Positions 44,940 to 56,008 of a DNA stretch of 64,000 bases are shown in pieces (positions within the stretch are counted from its first letter, which is position 1; each line of letters starts with the position of its first letter). The notes under the pieces were generated by a model that was given only the letters and a program-made list of their open reading frames with translations, ran no database searches and was not told the DNA's origin. The position numbers were made by a program, and so were the translations under genes. Source of the DNA: Lucifuga dentata (taxonomy: Eukaryota > Chordata > Actinopteri > Ophidiiformes > Bythitidae); assembly GCA_014773175.1 (NCBI GenBank), contig VXCM01000787.1, positions 62,001-126,000 of the forward strand, given 5' to 3'.

Positions 44940-45191
44940 TGTTAGTTTTGTTCCATTTACCCCTTGATTCAGTTTGGTTTCACACATGAAAACATTCCAA
45001 GTTCATCCAAACTAAATCAACATAAGTTACACGAGAATCCTCACTTTCCTCATTGGTCAGAGATGTCTGGGGATGGGAGTGATAACATCAAAACAGGAAG
45101 AAGTTGTGTACTGGGGAATCTGTTTAAAAGGAATAATGACAGAAGTAGCATAGTCATCATTTGGTCCATATATCAAGTAAAACAGAATGCT
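44940..45191 (+). repeat. Family C dispersed repeat, copy 1
   Basis: GATTCAGTTTGGTTTCACAC, CTCATTGGTCAGAGATGTCT and GCATAGTCATCATTTGGTCC...CAAGTAAAACAGAATGCT line up in order with copy 2 at 48540. The attGGTCAGA-and-cATCATTTGG pattern resembles fish MITEs with GGTTCG-type ends, but ends were not found here. Confidence 0.5.
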
Positions 45192-45881
45192 TTTGCTTTT
45201 GAATGCACTTTAAAACAATGTCGCAAAAACAAAAAAAAGCATTATGCTTCAGCTTTTGTGAACAAGACATTTGCGTATTGAGCACACACAACCTTTTCAC
45301 AGCATCCATTTGATTTGCTGTGGGTAACCATATGTGTAGCTTACTGTAGCCCTCTCTTCTTCAATAACAAAAAATAAATAAATCAAAAAAAAAAAAAAAA
45401 AAAAAGGCCTTACATTTTGTTCAGGACATATTCACACCACAAACATTCCACTCCTGAGTCTGTTTGCGACAAGATCAAGGCAGCTTACTCAAAAGGGTCT
45501 CAAGTACAATGACTTCAGTCAATACATGATGGTGCTGGTGTTGGTGTGTTCTGACCTGTCCAAATAAATTACACTGAGGGGAAATATATAGTCAACAAGA
45601 CTAAACCATCTTGTCGTGAAAACACCCAAAGGATGAAGGTGGTAATGCAGAAATCAATAAGCACATAGAGCCCATGTCCAGCAGCTTAAGTAGATGAGTA
45701 CTTCGTTTCTGGCAGTGTTGTAACTCTGTGTGTGTGTGTGTGTTTTGTCCTGCCTGCATGATCCCACACAGCATGTTACATTTAAGTTCCATTCATTAGT
45801 GTGGCAATGCTGTTTTTAAAATACATGTAACATCCAGTGTTGCATGATAAAATGTCCCTCTAATCGTCAGTACAAACACAG

Positions 45882-45882
<1 letters not shown>
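45192..45882. other. No gene seen
   Basis: Poly-A at about 45385-45405 and a short (TG)n at 45727-45743. Confidence 0.5.

Positions 45883-45921
<39 letters not shown>
45883..45921. repeat. (GT)n microsatellite
   Basis: Uninterrupted GT tract. Confidence 0.95.
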
Positions 45922-45922
<1 letters not shown>

Positions 45923-45925
<3 letters not shown>

Positions 45926-46042
45926 ATCAGCAGTGGTCTGCCCCATCTACCCTCTCATAACCTCTTGGTGTGTCCTTTCCATGAAGCTGCTCATGAAGCC
46001 ACTGCTGAGCCTGTGGCCAAGCCCACAACACAGCCAGCGTGA
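45923..46042 (+). other. Open stretch that may end in a terminal coding exon (weak)
   Basis: One plus-strand frame stays open from about 45923 to TGA at 46040-46042. It ends with an alanine/threonine/proline-rich tail (EATAEPVAKPTTQPA). The tail is compositionally unlike the AT-rich surroundings. Possible acceptors are ATATCAG at about 45924-45930 or the pyrimidine run before ATGAAG at 45981; both are weak. The protein is not recognised. It may be chance. Confidence 0.2.
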
Positions 46043-46100
46043 CCCTTATCATCACAACAGCAGACCCTGTTCACATCCGTGGCACAGCAGCCAGCATTTT

Positions 46101-46125
46101 CTGTGTGTGTCTGTGTGTGTGTGTG

Positions 46126-46163
<38 letters not shown>

Positions 46164-46178
46164 NTGTGTGTGTGTGTG

Positions 46179-46217
<39 letters not shown>
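46101..46217. repeat. (TG)n-(GA)n compound microsatellite with gap-flanking duplication
   Basis: (TG)n, TATGA, (GA)n occurs on both sides of N at 46164; probably a single locus duplicated at a contig junction. Confidence 0.9.
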
Positions 46218-46219
<2 letters not shown>

Positions 46220-46354
46220 AAGAATGTTGGGTGCCACTTTTTCTGCTCTCTGGATGAGTCCAATTAAAGTTTTATTCAGTGTAGATCACGACAGTGCAAT
46301 GCAGGTGCAATGCACAAACACCCAGCATTATTCACATCTCTGGCAGGAGAGAGA

Positions 46355-46355
46355 C

Positions 46356-46396
<41 letters not shown>

Positions 46397-46421
46397 CAGC
46401 TNTTTTTTTTTTTTTTTTTTT
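46355..46421. repeat. (GA)n, one-base gap, poly-T
   Basis: GA tract, AAACAGCT, N at 46402, T-run to about 46420. Confidence 0.9.
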
Positions 46422-46746
46422 AATTCCTCTGTTTGTTGTATATTTAATTTCATCGAGCCCTGGAATATTGGTCCAACTTCTTGGGTCTTGATCTAATTAG
46501 TCCATTCAGATTTTTTTTTTTAACCCGTCTCGTGCTAAATTCAAATAATCTGTAAGATCTGAATTTAGTTTTTTTCTTACAAAGCCTTATCAGAAATAAA
46601 ATGTTGCTAGTTCCTGAATTTAATAAGATGCAACTCATGAAAATAATTTGCATTTTATAAATCAGTTTAATGTTGCTATTATTATTATTATTATTATTAT
46701 TATTACTCATTAGTATTAGTGTTTTGATAGGGTTTTATTTTATTAA
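46422..46746. other. No gene seen; (TTA)n
   Basis: TTA array at about 46675-46706. The poly-asparagine minus frame over it is an artefact. Confidence 0.55.
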
Positions 46747-47107
46747 TTAGAGGACCAGATCAGTGATTTTTTCATGTTTGAGCACCATAAATACAACCCC
46801 ATACGTATTATATTATTGCCTACCATTTTTGGTAATCAATAATGTAATACTGCAGGAGCTTAAGTTACTTAAATAACTTTGACAAAAAATGATAACAGCA
46901 TGTTTTTGGGTGCTGTGATGGATTACTTATGTCAAGCATGTTTCAAGTCTCTATGAGTTGATTTTTATAGCTGGAATGAACTGAAACCAATGGCAGTCTG
47001 GAAAGTAGGACTAGTATGTTTTGGAAAATGGTTGGCAGTAACATAATGTGTTTGCGGGTTGTATTTATTGGGCTCAAACATGCAGAATCGCTGGCATGAA
47101 CCTTTAA
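46747..47107 (+). mobile_element. Family A element, copy 9 (internally deleted)
   Basis: Left TTAGAGGACCAGATCAGTGA, centre AACTTTGACAAAAAATGATA and CAAGTCTCTATGAGTTGATT, right end TTGGGCTCAAACATGCAGAA and GCATGAACCTTTAA. Most of the left arm and part of the centre are missing, leaving about 360 bp with both termini. Confidence 0.8.
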
Positions 47108-47130
47108 GGTTTCTGTAATAAAACAAGGCA

Positions 47131-47178
47131 TGGTTGGATGGATGGATGGATGGATGGATGGATGGATAGAGATAGATA
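47131..47178. repeat. (GGAT)n-(GATA)n microsatellite
   Basis: About eight GGAT units then GATA units. It lies 25 bp beyond a family A right end. Confidence 0.95.
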
Positions 47179-47495
47179 GCAATATGTGCAGATGTAACAC
47201 ACAATATTCAGTATTGTCTGTAGGTTTAATTGTTATAGTTGAGAAGTAACAATGGTTAAGGCCCTGATTGCATCTCAAATCTAAGTATGTGGGTGTTGTG
47301 TAAATATATGCTTCACTTCATTCACAGAAACAATACATGACATAAAAGAGGCTGTTTTATGATGACAGACTTTTTTTTTTTTTTTNTTTTTTTTTTTTTT
47401 ATTCACACCATGATTTTAGTTGTTATCCATAAAATAAGTCATCCAACCAGGGATTCCTTCCAGATGAACCACTGGATCAGGATCATCACTCACTG

Positions 47496-47528
<33 letters not shown>

Positions 47529-47824
47529 GTCAAACAGCTTTATTCAGCAGACAAAGTAGTGCCATAGTTGATCTGCTTGATACAGTTAGTGTGTAAGAGT
47601 CAACCCCAAATGAAGTCAGGCTGCTCAAAAAAAAAGGTGCCTGGAGGTCTTCAGCTGTTTGTTGAAGATGCTTTGGCTTTATTAGGAGTTTATAACAGGG
47701 TCAGAGGTCATTCTGAAAGGCCTGGCCCTCCCATATTACTCACAAAACTAAATCAAACCTGGAGAAAAATAGAAAAATGCTCACTAGAGAGATCATTAGT
47801 TTCTCTGAGGGGGGGGGGGGGGGN

Positions 47825-47856
<32 letters not shown>

Positions 47857-48539
47857 TGGAGCACATGTTTCTGTAACAGAGCAACAATGATGTGAAAATG
47901 TATTCTTATTCTTGTCCATATTGTCATTATTTACAGAGAATAAAATATAAAAGCATATACAACTGTATACAGCTTTGCAACTCATCATATGCAGCAAAAG
48001 AAAGGTTGGGCTGTACTGCAATTTTTTTTTTAAATTTATAATGCTCTTGAGAAAAATGTTTTCACCTTGCAGTGGGATACTTTATAAACCAACGTTCTGA
48101 AAATTATTAACATAATATTGACAGCCAGCAGTCCTTTCATAAACAGTTATACCTAGTGATGCCGCCATTTTCAATATATTACAGATAGAAAATTATTCTT
48201 CATTACAATTCAATAAAACAAGACTGTGGGGCTCAAATCTCAATTTAATATTTGTATCTCAACTTCTACTTCTTCATTTAAATGCTTTCAATGCTATTTT
48301 TCATTCTGCTGTCATATTTATAATCATTATCAGACCCAACATTTTATGTCAATTGGACTTCTCCAGATACTACTGCCAAACCTCACACAGCTATTTAGCA
48401 TCTACCTTGAGAACTGACTGGTCCTTCTGGTTCTTAATCTGATGACCCTCATGGTGTATTACTGTGTTTTTACTGAGTGTTTTTACTGGGGTTGTTTTCA
48501 GTCCTGAAGTCTAGCTTGTTTGTTCCAAATTAGGGTCTG
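47179..48539. other. No gene seen; T-runs and G-run gaps
   Basis: Poly-T with N at 47386, poly-T at about 47497-47523, and a G-run followed by (GA)n with N at 47824 (about 47811-47855). No supported exon. Confidence 0.5.
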
Positions 48540-48800
48540 AATTGTTACAATGTTGCATTTTCCTCCTTAGTTCAGTTTAACAGAAAAAAATAAATCCCAA
48601 CTGAACCAAAACATATCAACAAAAGCCATGTGAAAATACTCATAATGGTCAGAAATGTCAGCAGGAGTAAGGATTCTGTTGCAGGAACAACATACAAACA
48701 AGCATTATATGAACAAAGTAACATAGACCAACAACACAATCGGCATACAGTCTGAGTTATAGTCATCATTTGGACAACACACCAAGCAAAACTATGCTAG
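48540..48800 (+). repeat. Family C dispersed repeat, copy 2
   Basis: TTAGTTCAGTTTAACAG, CATAATGGTCAGAAATGTCA and AGTCATCATTTGGACAACAC...CAAGCAAAACTATGCT align with copy 1 at 44940. Confidence 0.5.
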
Positions 48801-49083
48801 AGGAATGCTGAATCTGTATGTGTGTGTGTATATATATCTATAGATATATATAAATCCCAACAACTGGTGAGAGGAACCAATTAAATTGAAGTGATGACCC
48901 AGGATTTATTATTCAGTATATGGACCAGACAGTTTTTAAGCTGTATCCATTTAGAAAAAAAATGTATTCAAATATGTGTCTTATATTGTAATTAAAAATG
49001 GATCACACAACAGATTAAAAATGAGTTGTACACTGAGACAGCAAAAATTCTTCGCTTCCACCAGCCTCCTCCTCTGTTTTCAG
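48801..49083. other. No gene seen; ends at a strong candidate splice acceptor
   Basis: A short (TG)n/(TA)n tract lies at about 48818-48852. The last bases, CCAGCCTCCTCCTCTGTTTTCAG (49061-49083, written here only to mark the pyrimidine tract), fit a splice acceptor well. Confidence 0.45.
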
Positions 49084-49144
49084 TGGAGATGTTGAAAAGC
49101 TGCAAACCAAGGCCATGCTGTTAGAGCTGCTGACACAGCTATGA
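49084..49144 (+). CDS. Candidate terminal coding exon
   Basis: After a strong pyrimidine tract and TTTTCAG comes one base, then 19 codons from GDVEKLQTKAM to LLELLTQL and a TGA at 49142-49144. The leucine-rich end could be an amphipathic helix. The acceptor is among the best seen in the window. The following sequence, to about 49335, is less AT-rich than average and could be 3' UTR. No partner exon or known protein was identified. The phase (one base before the first full codon) differs from that of the candidate at 44026 (two bases), so they would not be interchangeable last exons of one transcript from the same donor without a frame change. Chance remains a serious alternative. Confidence 0.3.
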
Positions 49145-49459
49145 CTAAGAGTTACAGCATGCTAAAGAAATATTACAGTGTGACATGGAAAATTATTTCT
49201 ATTGACAGCTATATCTCCCTTGTTACACCCTCATCCACTGTTGGCGCTTTCTCCGGCAGACAAATAGAAAGTATTCCAGCTGTGGGTGACAGGGAGATGT
49301 TAAACCTGGTGAACTGTGACAGAGAGCTGAACTGACCCTCATCATTCTTTAACCCAACAGCTCTGCTGTACACGAAAAAGAAGCAAATTAGATTTTATTT
49401 TCCACATTTGTGACATTTCTCTCCTGCTGTTTCTCTGTGTTGGTCATTCTCTTCTGTTA
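49145..49459. other. Possible 3' UTR of the preceding candidate; no other signal
   Basis: A 64-codon frame at 49141-49335 begins by reusing the stop region in another frame and has no domain. Confidence 0.3.
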
Positions 49460-49493
49460 CAGACTCACTTATCCTCTGGGATAAGTGAGTCTG
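49460..49493. repeat. Perfect hairpin, 15-bp stem
   Basis: CAGACTCACTTATCC, loop TCTG, then the exact reverse complement. A small palindrome-like ATAATATGCATATTAT follows. Confidence 0.95.
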
Positions 49494-50614
49494 CATATAA
49501 TATGCATATTATTTCCAACATTTTCAGACATATTTTGAAAAAAAACAAACCAAAAAAAAAAAAAAAAAAAAAAAAAGGCTAAACCACAAGCTTGCACTAA
49601 TGTATGATATCTAAATTTGTTTGTCTTGAGTAGTGCTTTTATCCTTCCATGTTGGAATCTAAATTGGTTAAGCTAGCCATTTACACTTACTCTTCCTCTG
49701 CCCTTCACTTTACATTTATCATTCACAGCTTCATCTCATTCTTGTAAATAGAACAATCATATAGGACATCTTCATGTTCATTGTTTAAACAGCAGATGGA
49801 GCATTGTTTTTATCTGAAGAGCTTATTTTATGGGGTGATGACGAAATGTTCATTATATGTATCCCCATTGTCTTATGTGCTCCACAGATACTAGTCAACA
49901 CTTTCTTTGTCTAGCTGGAGACATTTCATATTGCATGCTTTGTATTTGTCTCTCCTTGACAAACTATTGAAACTTTCCTCTCGTCTCGACAAGACAGTCT
50001 CCTGATATTTTATTCAACATGGGTGAGACTTTTTTTTCTAATCACAGTAGCAAAAGTATGTGTTGGAGTGTATATGCATGTGTTGTTGAGGTCAATAAGT
50101 TATTTGACCACTCCTGTTGAAGAGCTGTGGGTAAAGTAGATAAATTGTCCTTCAGTTTTTCTCTGTGTTGTCTAATCGAGTCAAACTGCACTGAACCAAA
50201 CACCAATAGTGGCTACCCAGACTGGACATTTGTCAACAACAACATCCAACAGTAACAGGACGAACAGGTAAAGAAACAATGTGGCTGTCCTGAATGTGGC
50301 TGGAGCATCTAAGAGCATTTTTATACCTAGCTCATTTGGAGCATTTGTTTCGGACCCTGGAGAATTTCCCTTTAAGTTCAGTTTGGGCATAAGTGACAAC
50401 AGCAATCGAACTTGTGTTCGCACCAAGACTAAAGGGGGTGGTCTCAGCCAAATTCCAATTGAACTGTAAAGTGGTTTGCCAAACAACTGCTTGAAAGGTG
50501 CATGGCCCAATACAGTAGGGCCAATTCCTCAGGTCAAGACTCAGCTGTCTACCTACACCTAAAACACAAGAAACACACATTTTGTTGACAACAATGTACA
50601 TATTGTGCAGTATA
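49494..50614. other. No gene seen; possible MITE remnant
   Basis: Poly-A at about 49551-49576. Around 50395-50470, GCAATCGAACTTGTGTTCGC and CACCAAGACTAAAGGGGG recall a fish MITE with CGAACT/TTCGCACCA words, but its ends were not defined. Overlapping frames on both strands at 50181-50510 are therefore not called as genes. Confidence 0.4.
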
Positions 50615-50653
50615 CTGTCCATATACTGTACATACTGTACAGTATATGGACAG
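50615..50653. repeat. Perfect hairpin, 17-bp stem
   Basis: CTGTCCATATACTGTAC, loop ATACT, then the exact reverse complement. Nested ACTGTACAGT words add further pairing. Confidence 0.95.
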
Positions 50654-52349
50654 AGAAGACGGATGGTATGGTTTGAAAGAAGAGTTAATGAAGCCATCTA
50701 TGTCAAGATAGAAAAACATCCCTGAACAAAGAGAGTGGGCTGCAGCACCAATTATCACCTACTTAGAGTGCTGTCCTGGCATCTCTACCCTAGCGTTAGC
50801 AACAACAGAGCAGTTCGCACCTTCATTCATGTGAATCTAGTAGCGCCAAAGACTGCCATGGCTCCCACAGGACTCTAACTACCCTTGCGTCACTCTCATG
50901 TGTCCCATGGAGTCATAGGATACATGCTGGGTTATTGCCCACCACTCACACAGAACTATTACAGTACATTTATCTTATGGGAAGAAAAAATTTAAAAAAA
51001 ATATTACTAGCTGTCTTTAAAATGACCACCTACTCATGTTAACTACAGTTGTTCTAGCCTGAAATGACTGACAGTTGCCACCCACTCAGCACTGCTTCAT
51101 AATGATGTGACTGATGTGTGGGGACAGGCACAGAATGGCAGAGTGCCAGGCAGTTGGACGCTGTCAATCATGCAGAGGTGAGCTGAAGCAGCAATGAGCG
51201 GGGAAAGTCATAAATTCATCATATATTCTGAACAAAATGTAATGATTTAGAGAAAACCTGTTGACTACAAAGAGGCAACAGGTACTTCTATTTTTGGATA
51301 TTCACAAATTCACACGTGAAACTAACTGGAACCTGCTGATATGTTTGAATGTTTATATGCAGGTAAGCATATCAATTAATACATGTTACTTACAATATTT
51401 ATACAGTATTCATAACTGCAATGATTCAGCAAGCCATGATAGGTATTTAAAATACTGGATGAGTCTCACAAAGACTCTTCTAGATGCTGTGACATAATGT
51501 AACAAATTCTACTAAATCAAATAACTAATTAATAAATTCCAATATAAAGTAAATCCTAAAGGAGAGCATGCCTGAAAAATAACCAAACAACACCTGTAAA
51601 AACAAGATGTATCTGGGTACTTATTTGTACCCTTGGTGCAAGCTAGAAGTTGTGAATCAGCTTTGCACAGTAAAAATGTATTATTTAAAATTCTAGCATT
51701 AAAATAATAATGTGTATGATGCTTGGAATACTTACTATTACAACTAATAAGCATGCACACATGCGCACACACAAAGATGTACTCTGGCTTGTCTTGTAAT
51801 GCTGAGGCTTTATTCACACACTGAGGCTTTATGTCACCTTCACTGACATATTAGATCAGTTTGGACAGAAATATGTGACATGCAAAGCCCTAATGTAGGT
51901 AAATGTGTCATTTAACTTCAGTTAGCTGTCATTAGAAAAAAGAGAGAGGGAGTCTTTAAATGTCAAGCGAGATGTCACGTTTTCAGGCAATACCAGTTAA
52001 GCTATCCTTGGAAGAGATTTATCTCTGTCTCATGAATGATTCAACTCACAGCACAGAATATTCTCATCATACAGGACAAAGGCTTCAGGTCTTCTCATAT
52101 AGAGAAGCTGATCTAGTTAGTGGTGGTCCTGCCAACATGGCTAGACTCCCCGGCCCAGGTCATTCTGTTTACAGCTACAATGTTTATGGCATATATACAA
52201 CAGTATATCACAGCTCTAACATTTGATGCCACTTGTCCACAGAAACTCAATCTAATGACACTCCTTAGATTGATTAGATTATCTCCTCTAAAGATAAAAG
52301 TGACTAGATTTAACAGAAGACAAAACAAGATTTAATTAATGACCATGAG
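50654..52349. other. No gene seen
   Basis: Plain sequence. Short mirrored frames around 52113-52335 on both strands are shadows of each other. Confidence 0.5.
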
Positions 52350-52645
52350 AGTCATCCATCCATCCACTACACTTGATTATCCTTTGCAGGGTTGCAGGAG
52401 GCTGGATCCTATCCTCTCATTGGCTGGACGAGAGGTAGGATACATGCTGGAGTTGCAAATCTAACACAGGGCGAACACATACAGACCAACAAACTCATTC
52501 ACACTCACGTTCACGCCTACAGGCAATACAAACTTTCCAATTCACCTAACCTGCATGTCCGGAGAACCCGCAGGAAATGCACACAGACCAAGATAGAACA
52601 TGCAAACTCCCAGCAAGAAATTAACCCAGGACCTTACAGCTTTTG
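52350..52645 (-). repeat. RTE/Rex3-like 3' region or related SINE, minus orientation
   Basis: Starts CATCCATCCATCCACTACAC, then GGGTTGCAGGAGGCTGGATC, CACAGGGCGAACACATACAG, AACCTGCATGTCCGGAGAAC, GAACATGCAAACTCCCAGCA and AACCCAGGACCTTACAGC. This is the order of the common fish repeat that begins (ATCC)n...GGTCGCGGGGGGGCTGGAGCC on this strand. About 300 bp, moderately diverged. The plus-strand relative is at 25556. Confidence 0.75.
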
Positions 52646-53089
52646 AGGCAATAGCTTTTGCCAAATAGTGTACTCTTTAGAATTCAAAAGGATCCAGCCT
52701 TGGTAAAAAAGTATTTCAGTGGTTGTCTACTTAAACAAAACTCCAAACCAATGTAGCTCTTAAATATATGCATATATGCAAAAATGGCACAACTATTGAA
52801 TGAGGAACATCACATCACATGCATAAAAAAAAAAAAAAAAAAAAANGTGGGGGTGGGGAGACTTTATCAGTAGTCTGCTTAATCAAACATGTTGAAACAA
52901 TCAGTTTTCAATGAAGTCACAGCTCAGTCAGTTTTGCCCACAGGTCAATATGTTGCAGTTGCAGAAATCTGTGGATATTCCAGAAACATATAGTTCAACC
53001 TTCAAGGCAACCCTGGAGCCTGTTCATGTTTTGATGGCTTCAACAAATACATATGTTGTGAGATATTGGGCAGCATTAATAAAACTACC
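52646..53089. other. No gene seen; poly-A gap
   Basis: Poly-A at about 52826-52845 ends in N at 52846. Confidence 0.5.
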
Positions 53090-53774
53090 AGACTTAACAC
53101 GTCAATAAGGGCAACTATTGTCACACAACCATATTCTTTCATTCATAAACGCCTGTTACTGGCATCTTTTAAGGTTTGCCTTGAAAGAGGCCTTAATGTT
53201 TCCTTAAGCGATTCATAAAATACACTCACGTAAAAATTAAGACCTGTTTCAGTCTGTTGGTAAATTTCAGCAGTATGAAATCTGACTGATTTTATGGTCT
53301 ATTTTCCTCACACATCTTAGTGATCAATGGAGTGGATATCTAAGCTCACTCAGTTGATTAATCAGTGTATTTCAGTGGCAAGTTTTGATCAGCTCTCGCA
53401 CACATTTTTGGAGAAACTGCATCTCTTCATAAAGCCTCATCTGCTGCACTTCCTGTCTCTTTCTCTCACATGCAACACACACACACACTTTTTGTGTACA
53501 GGTGAGTGGATCAAATCTCTCATATTCGTCTCAATCTCTTAAAAGATAGAGCTCTAAAGCACAGACTTTAGGTGTCCTTTGCGGACATGTTAATTTTGCT
53601 CTGACATCAGGGGAAGCATTGTAAAGCATGGCTCTTAAATATGAAGTAGCTCATTAACATGCCAATCTTCATTCATTACAACAACGTGTCAGTAACAGGA
53701 CAACAATATGTTGATTAAGGTATAAATGAGCTTCAGTTATCACAGCGCTTATTTAATGTGACACTGTATAGCTG
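53090..53774 (+). repeat. Family B dispersed repeat, copy 3
   Basis: GACTTAACACGTCAATAAGG, TTCATTCATAAACGCCTGTT, AAGACCTGTTTCAGTCTG, GGCTCTTAAATATGAAGTAG, GTAACAGGACAACAATATGT and GAGCTTCAGTTATCACAGCG align with copy 2 at 17740 along nearly its full length. It includes a short CA tract at about 53468-53486. Confidence 0.75.
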
Positions 53775-55569
53775 CTGTTTACTTATTATGATTCCCACCC
53801 TTTGTATATTAATCTTGGACATTTTATATATTTACATAATTGTATTAATATTAAATTTTCATCATATGGGAGCTATCTCTTTGTTTCATTTGGTTGCTGC
53901 TAATGACTCATCTCCCTACTGAAGTATCACCCCCTCTAGGTGTGTTATAATTTACCACACAATCATGAGAGCATGAGTCTTGGTTCAGTAAAGCCTCATT
54001 TATATCTGAGGGGAACTGAGGTTGACTCGAACAGTTTGTAGCTGGCAGGCTGCCTTGCTCATTCAACCATTCACAGCAAGGAGGTTTCTGTCTTCTTCTC
54101 AGCTGGAAATACTCGAGCAGTAAATCCACATACCCTGACAATAATTCTACTGGGCAGATAAACCTCACCGATGAGAAAATGCAAAAATATTATATGCCAC
54201 CATGCACACAAATTCAGAAAGACACAAATATTCTGTATTACTTACCTTCTACTGTACAACTTCTACTCAGAGCGCTCAGAAGTGGACAGGAAGTAGATCA
54301 GGTGAGATCAGAGGGGAACTGGAGGACATGCTGGTGCCACTGCTATTAATCTGGAATTCAGTTCAGCTTCCTGCAACCCAGTGGATTGGATCATTTTACC
54401 AGAGCAGCTTGGAGCTCCCAGCCAGCCCTGACACAACTTCCTCTAACACAGACCCAAGGTGATTTATGAAAAAGAGATTTCACACTGTTCCTAATCTTCT
54501 GGGCTTTGTGATAGATGACCTAGATTTTACAGTGTTTACTGAAGATGGGAGTGAGGTAGAGGTAAAGAGCATTGAGAGAAGAGTAGCCAAAGGGGGATGA
54601 ACAGAGGAACGATAAGGCAGCGGGGCTCATTAAAGACAAAGAGAAAAGAAAAGAGAACGCGATGTGGGAATTTTGAAAAACTCTCTTAAACAACCTGAAA
54701 GAAAAGTTTTAAACTATTCTAGAAGTTGTGCAATTCATGTAACTGCTAGACACAGACCAGCACACGTGCAAAACATTAAGCGTATATAGTACATAAACAA
54801 GGGTATAAATACTGTATGTCTCCTCATTTCATAATGAAACAGAGCAGACAGAGTGATCTGAGAGGGTCTTTGCTGTATCTCAGAGTCAAACATGGGGGTG
54901 GAGTAACATATGTGCCCATGACCATCCTGATCTTAACCGAGGCGGGAATACATCTGGTTAGGAGAATTTACTGTATGTAACCTGGTGCTCCCTGTGTGGA
55001 GTGCTACAGCTTTCTGTCAGCAGGGCTCTGCTACTCTGCGGAGTGCAAACCTCCCAAGGGATGTTATCTTTGTCGTCTGACTCATCGATATCTGGGTCTT
55101 CCTCTTTTGCCTTTCTCTCTGTCAGCCTGGTGCTCAGAACTCATTGCTGCTTCTCCACTCTCAGCGGTATAGTTTGGGGTGCACTGTCTAAATAACATAA
55201 AGTAGTCTGACTTTGGTCTTGACTTTGGTCATAAATAATAAGGGAGTCTTAAGGTTGTTACACATCAAGAGCAACATGAAAAAATGACATGAAATTGCAC
55301 ATTTTTCGAAGGGTAAATTTGTTGCTGTACATATATTCACACCACATTTAACTGTTTTTAAAAGTTACATAATACCTGTTTAATTTGTATATTTTATGTC
55401 TGTTTGACTATTTGTTTTCTTATGTATGTATGTAATTATGTGTATTGATGGACCTCAGGAAGACTAGCAAGTGCATTGTGGAAGCTATGGGGATCCAATA
55501 AGCAATAAACATGAAACACTTCATTTTTTTTTGTTTTGTTTTTTTTTCAGATATTTACACAGGTCCACC
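53775..55569. other. No gene seen
   Basis: Frames of 86 codons at 53908-54168 (minus) and 54202-54462 (plus) have no domain. Purine-rich DNA lies at 54540-54680. No repeat family recognised. Confidence 0.5.
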
Positions 55570-55608
55570 CAAAAAAAAAAAAAAAAAANAAAAAAAAAAA
55601 AAAAAAAA
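55570..55608. repeat. Poly-A with one-base gap
   Basis: A-run with N at 55589; length is unreliable. Confidence 0.9.
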
Positions 55609-55964
55609 GATGCATCAAGTGATGATGATCTGGTCCTGATCCTTAACAAAAAGAGGGGGAAAAAACAAAACAAAATAAAACAAAAGCAGGAATTTACATG
55701 AAAAAAGCTTTATCATGACCAGTTGGGAAATTTTGCTTGATCCAAATAAATAAAGAATAAAAATAAATGTTACAGTTTCATCAAGAAAAATTCCATTGTT
55801 GATGTGAAAGGCTGTATTAACAAGGAGTGACTTCAAAAAATATTATGTGAAATATTTGCACAAATTATTTGCCTCTGTTGTGTAAAGGCCTTTATACACA
55901 TTCTCCCACTCAAAACACAAAGCCTGCCTAGATGTGCTCCACAGTCGTGGGTGCTGTTCCACAA
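55609..55964. other. No gene seen
   Basis: A-rich, no repeat family recognised. Confidence 0.45.
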
Positions 55965-56008
55965 TTTACCGAGTTTACACGTACTGACGTACGTGTAAAC
56001 TCGGTAAA
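55965..56008. repeat. Perfect hairpin, 20-bp stem
   Basis: TTTACCGAGTTTACACGTAC, loop TGAC, then the exact reverse complement. It is the longest perfect short-loop palindrome noticed. It contains CpGs (ACCGAG, CACGTACG) in an otherwise CpG-poor area. Confidence 0.95.
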
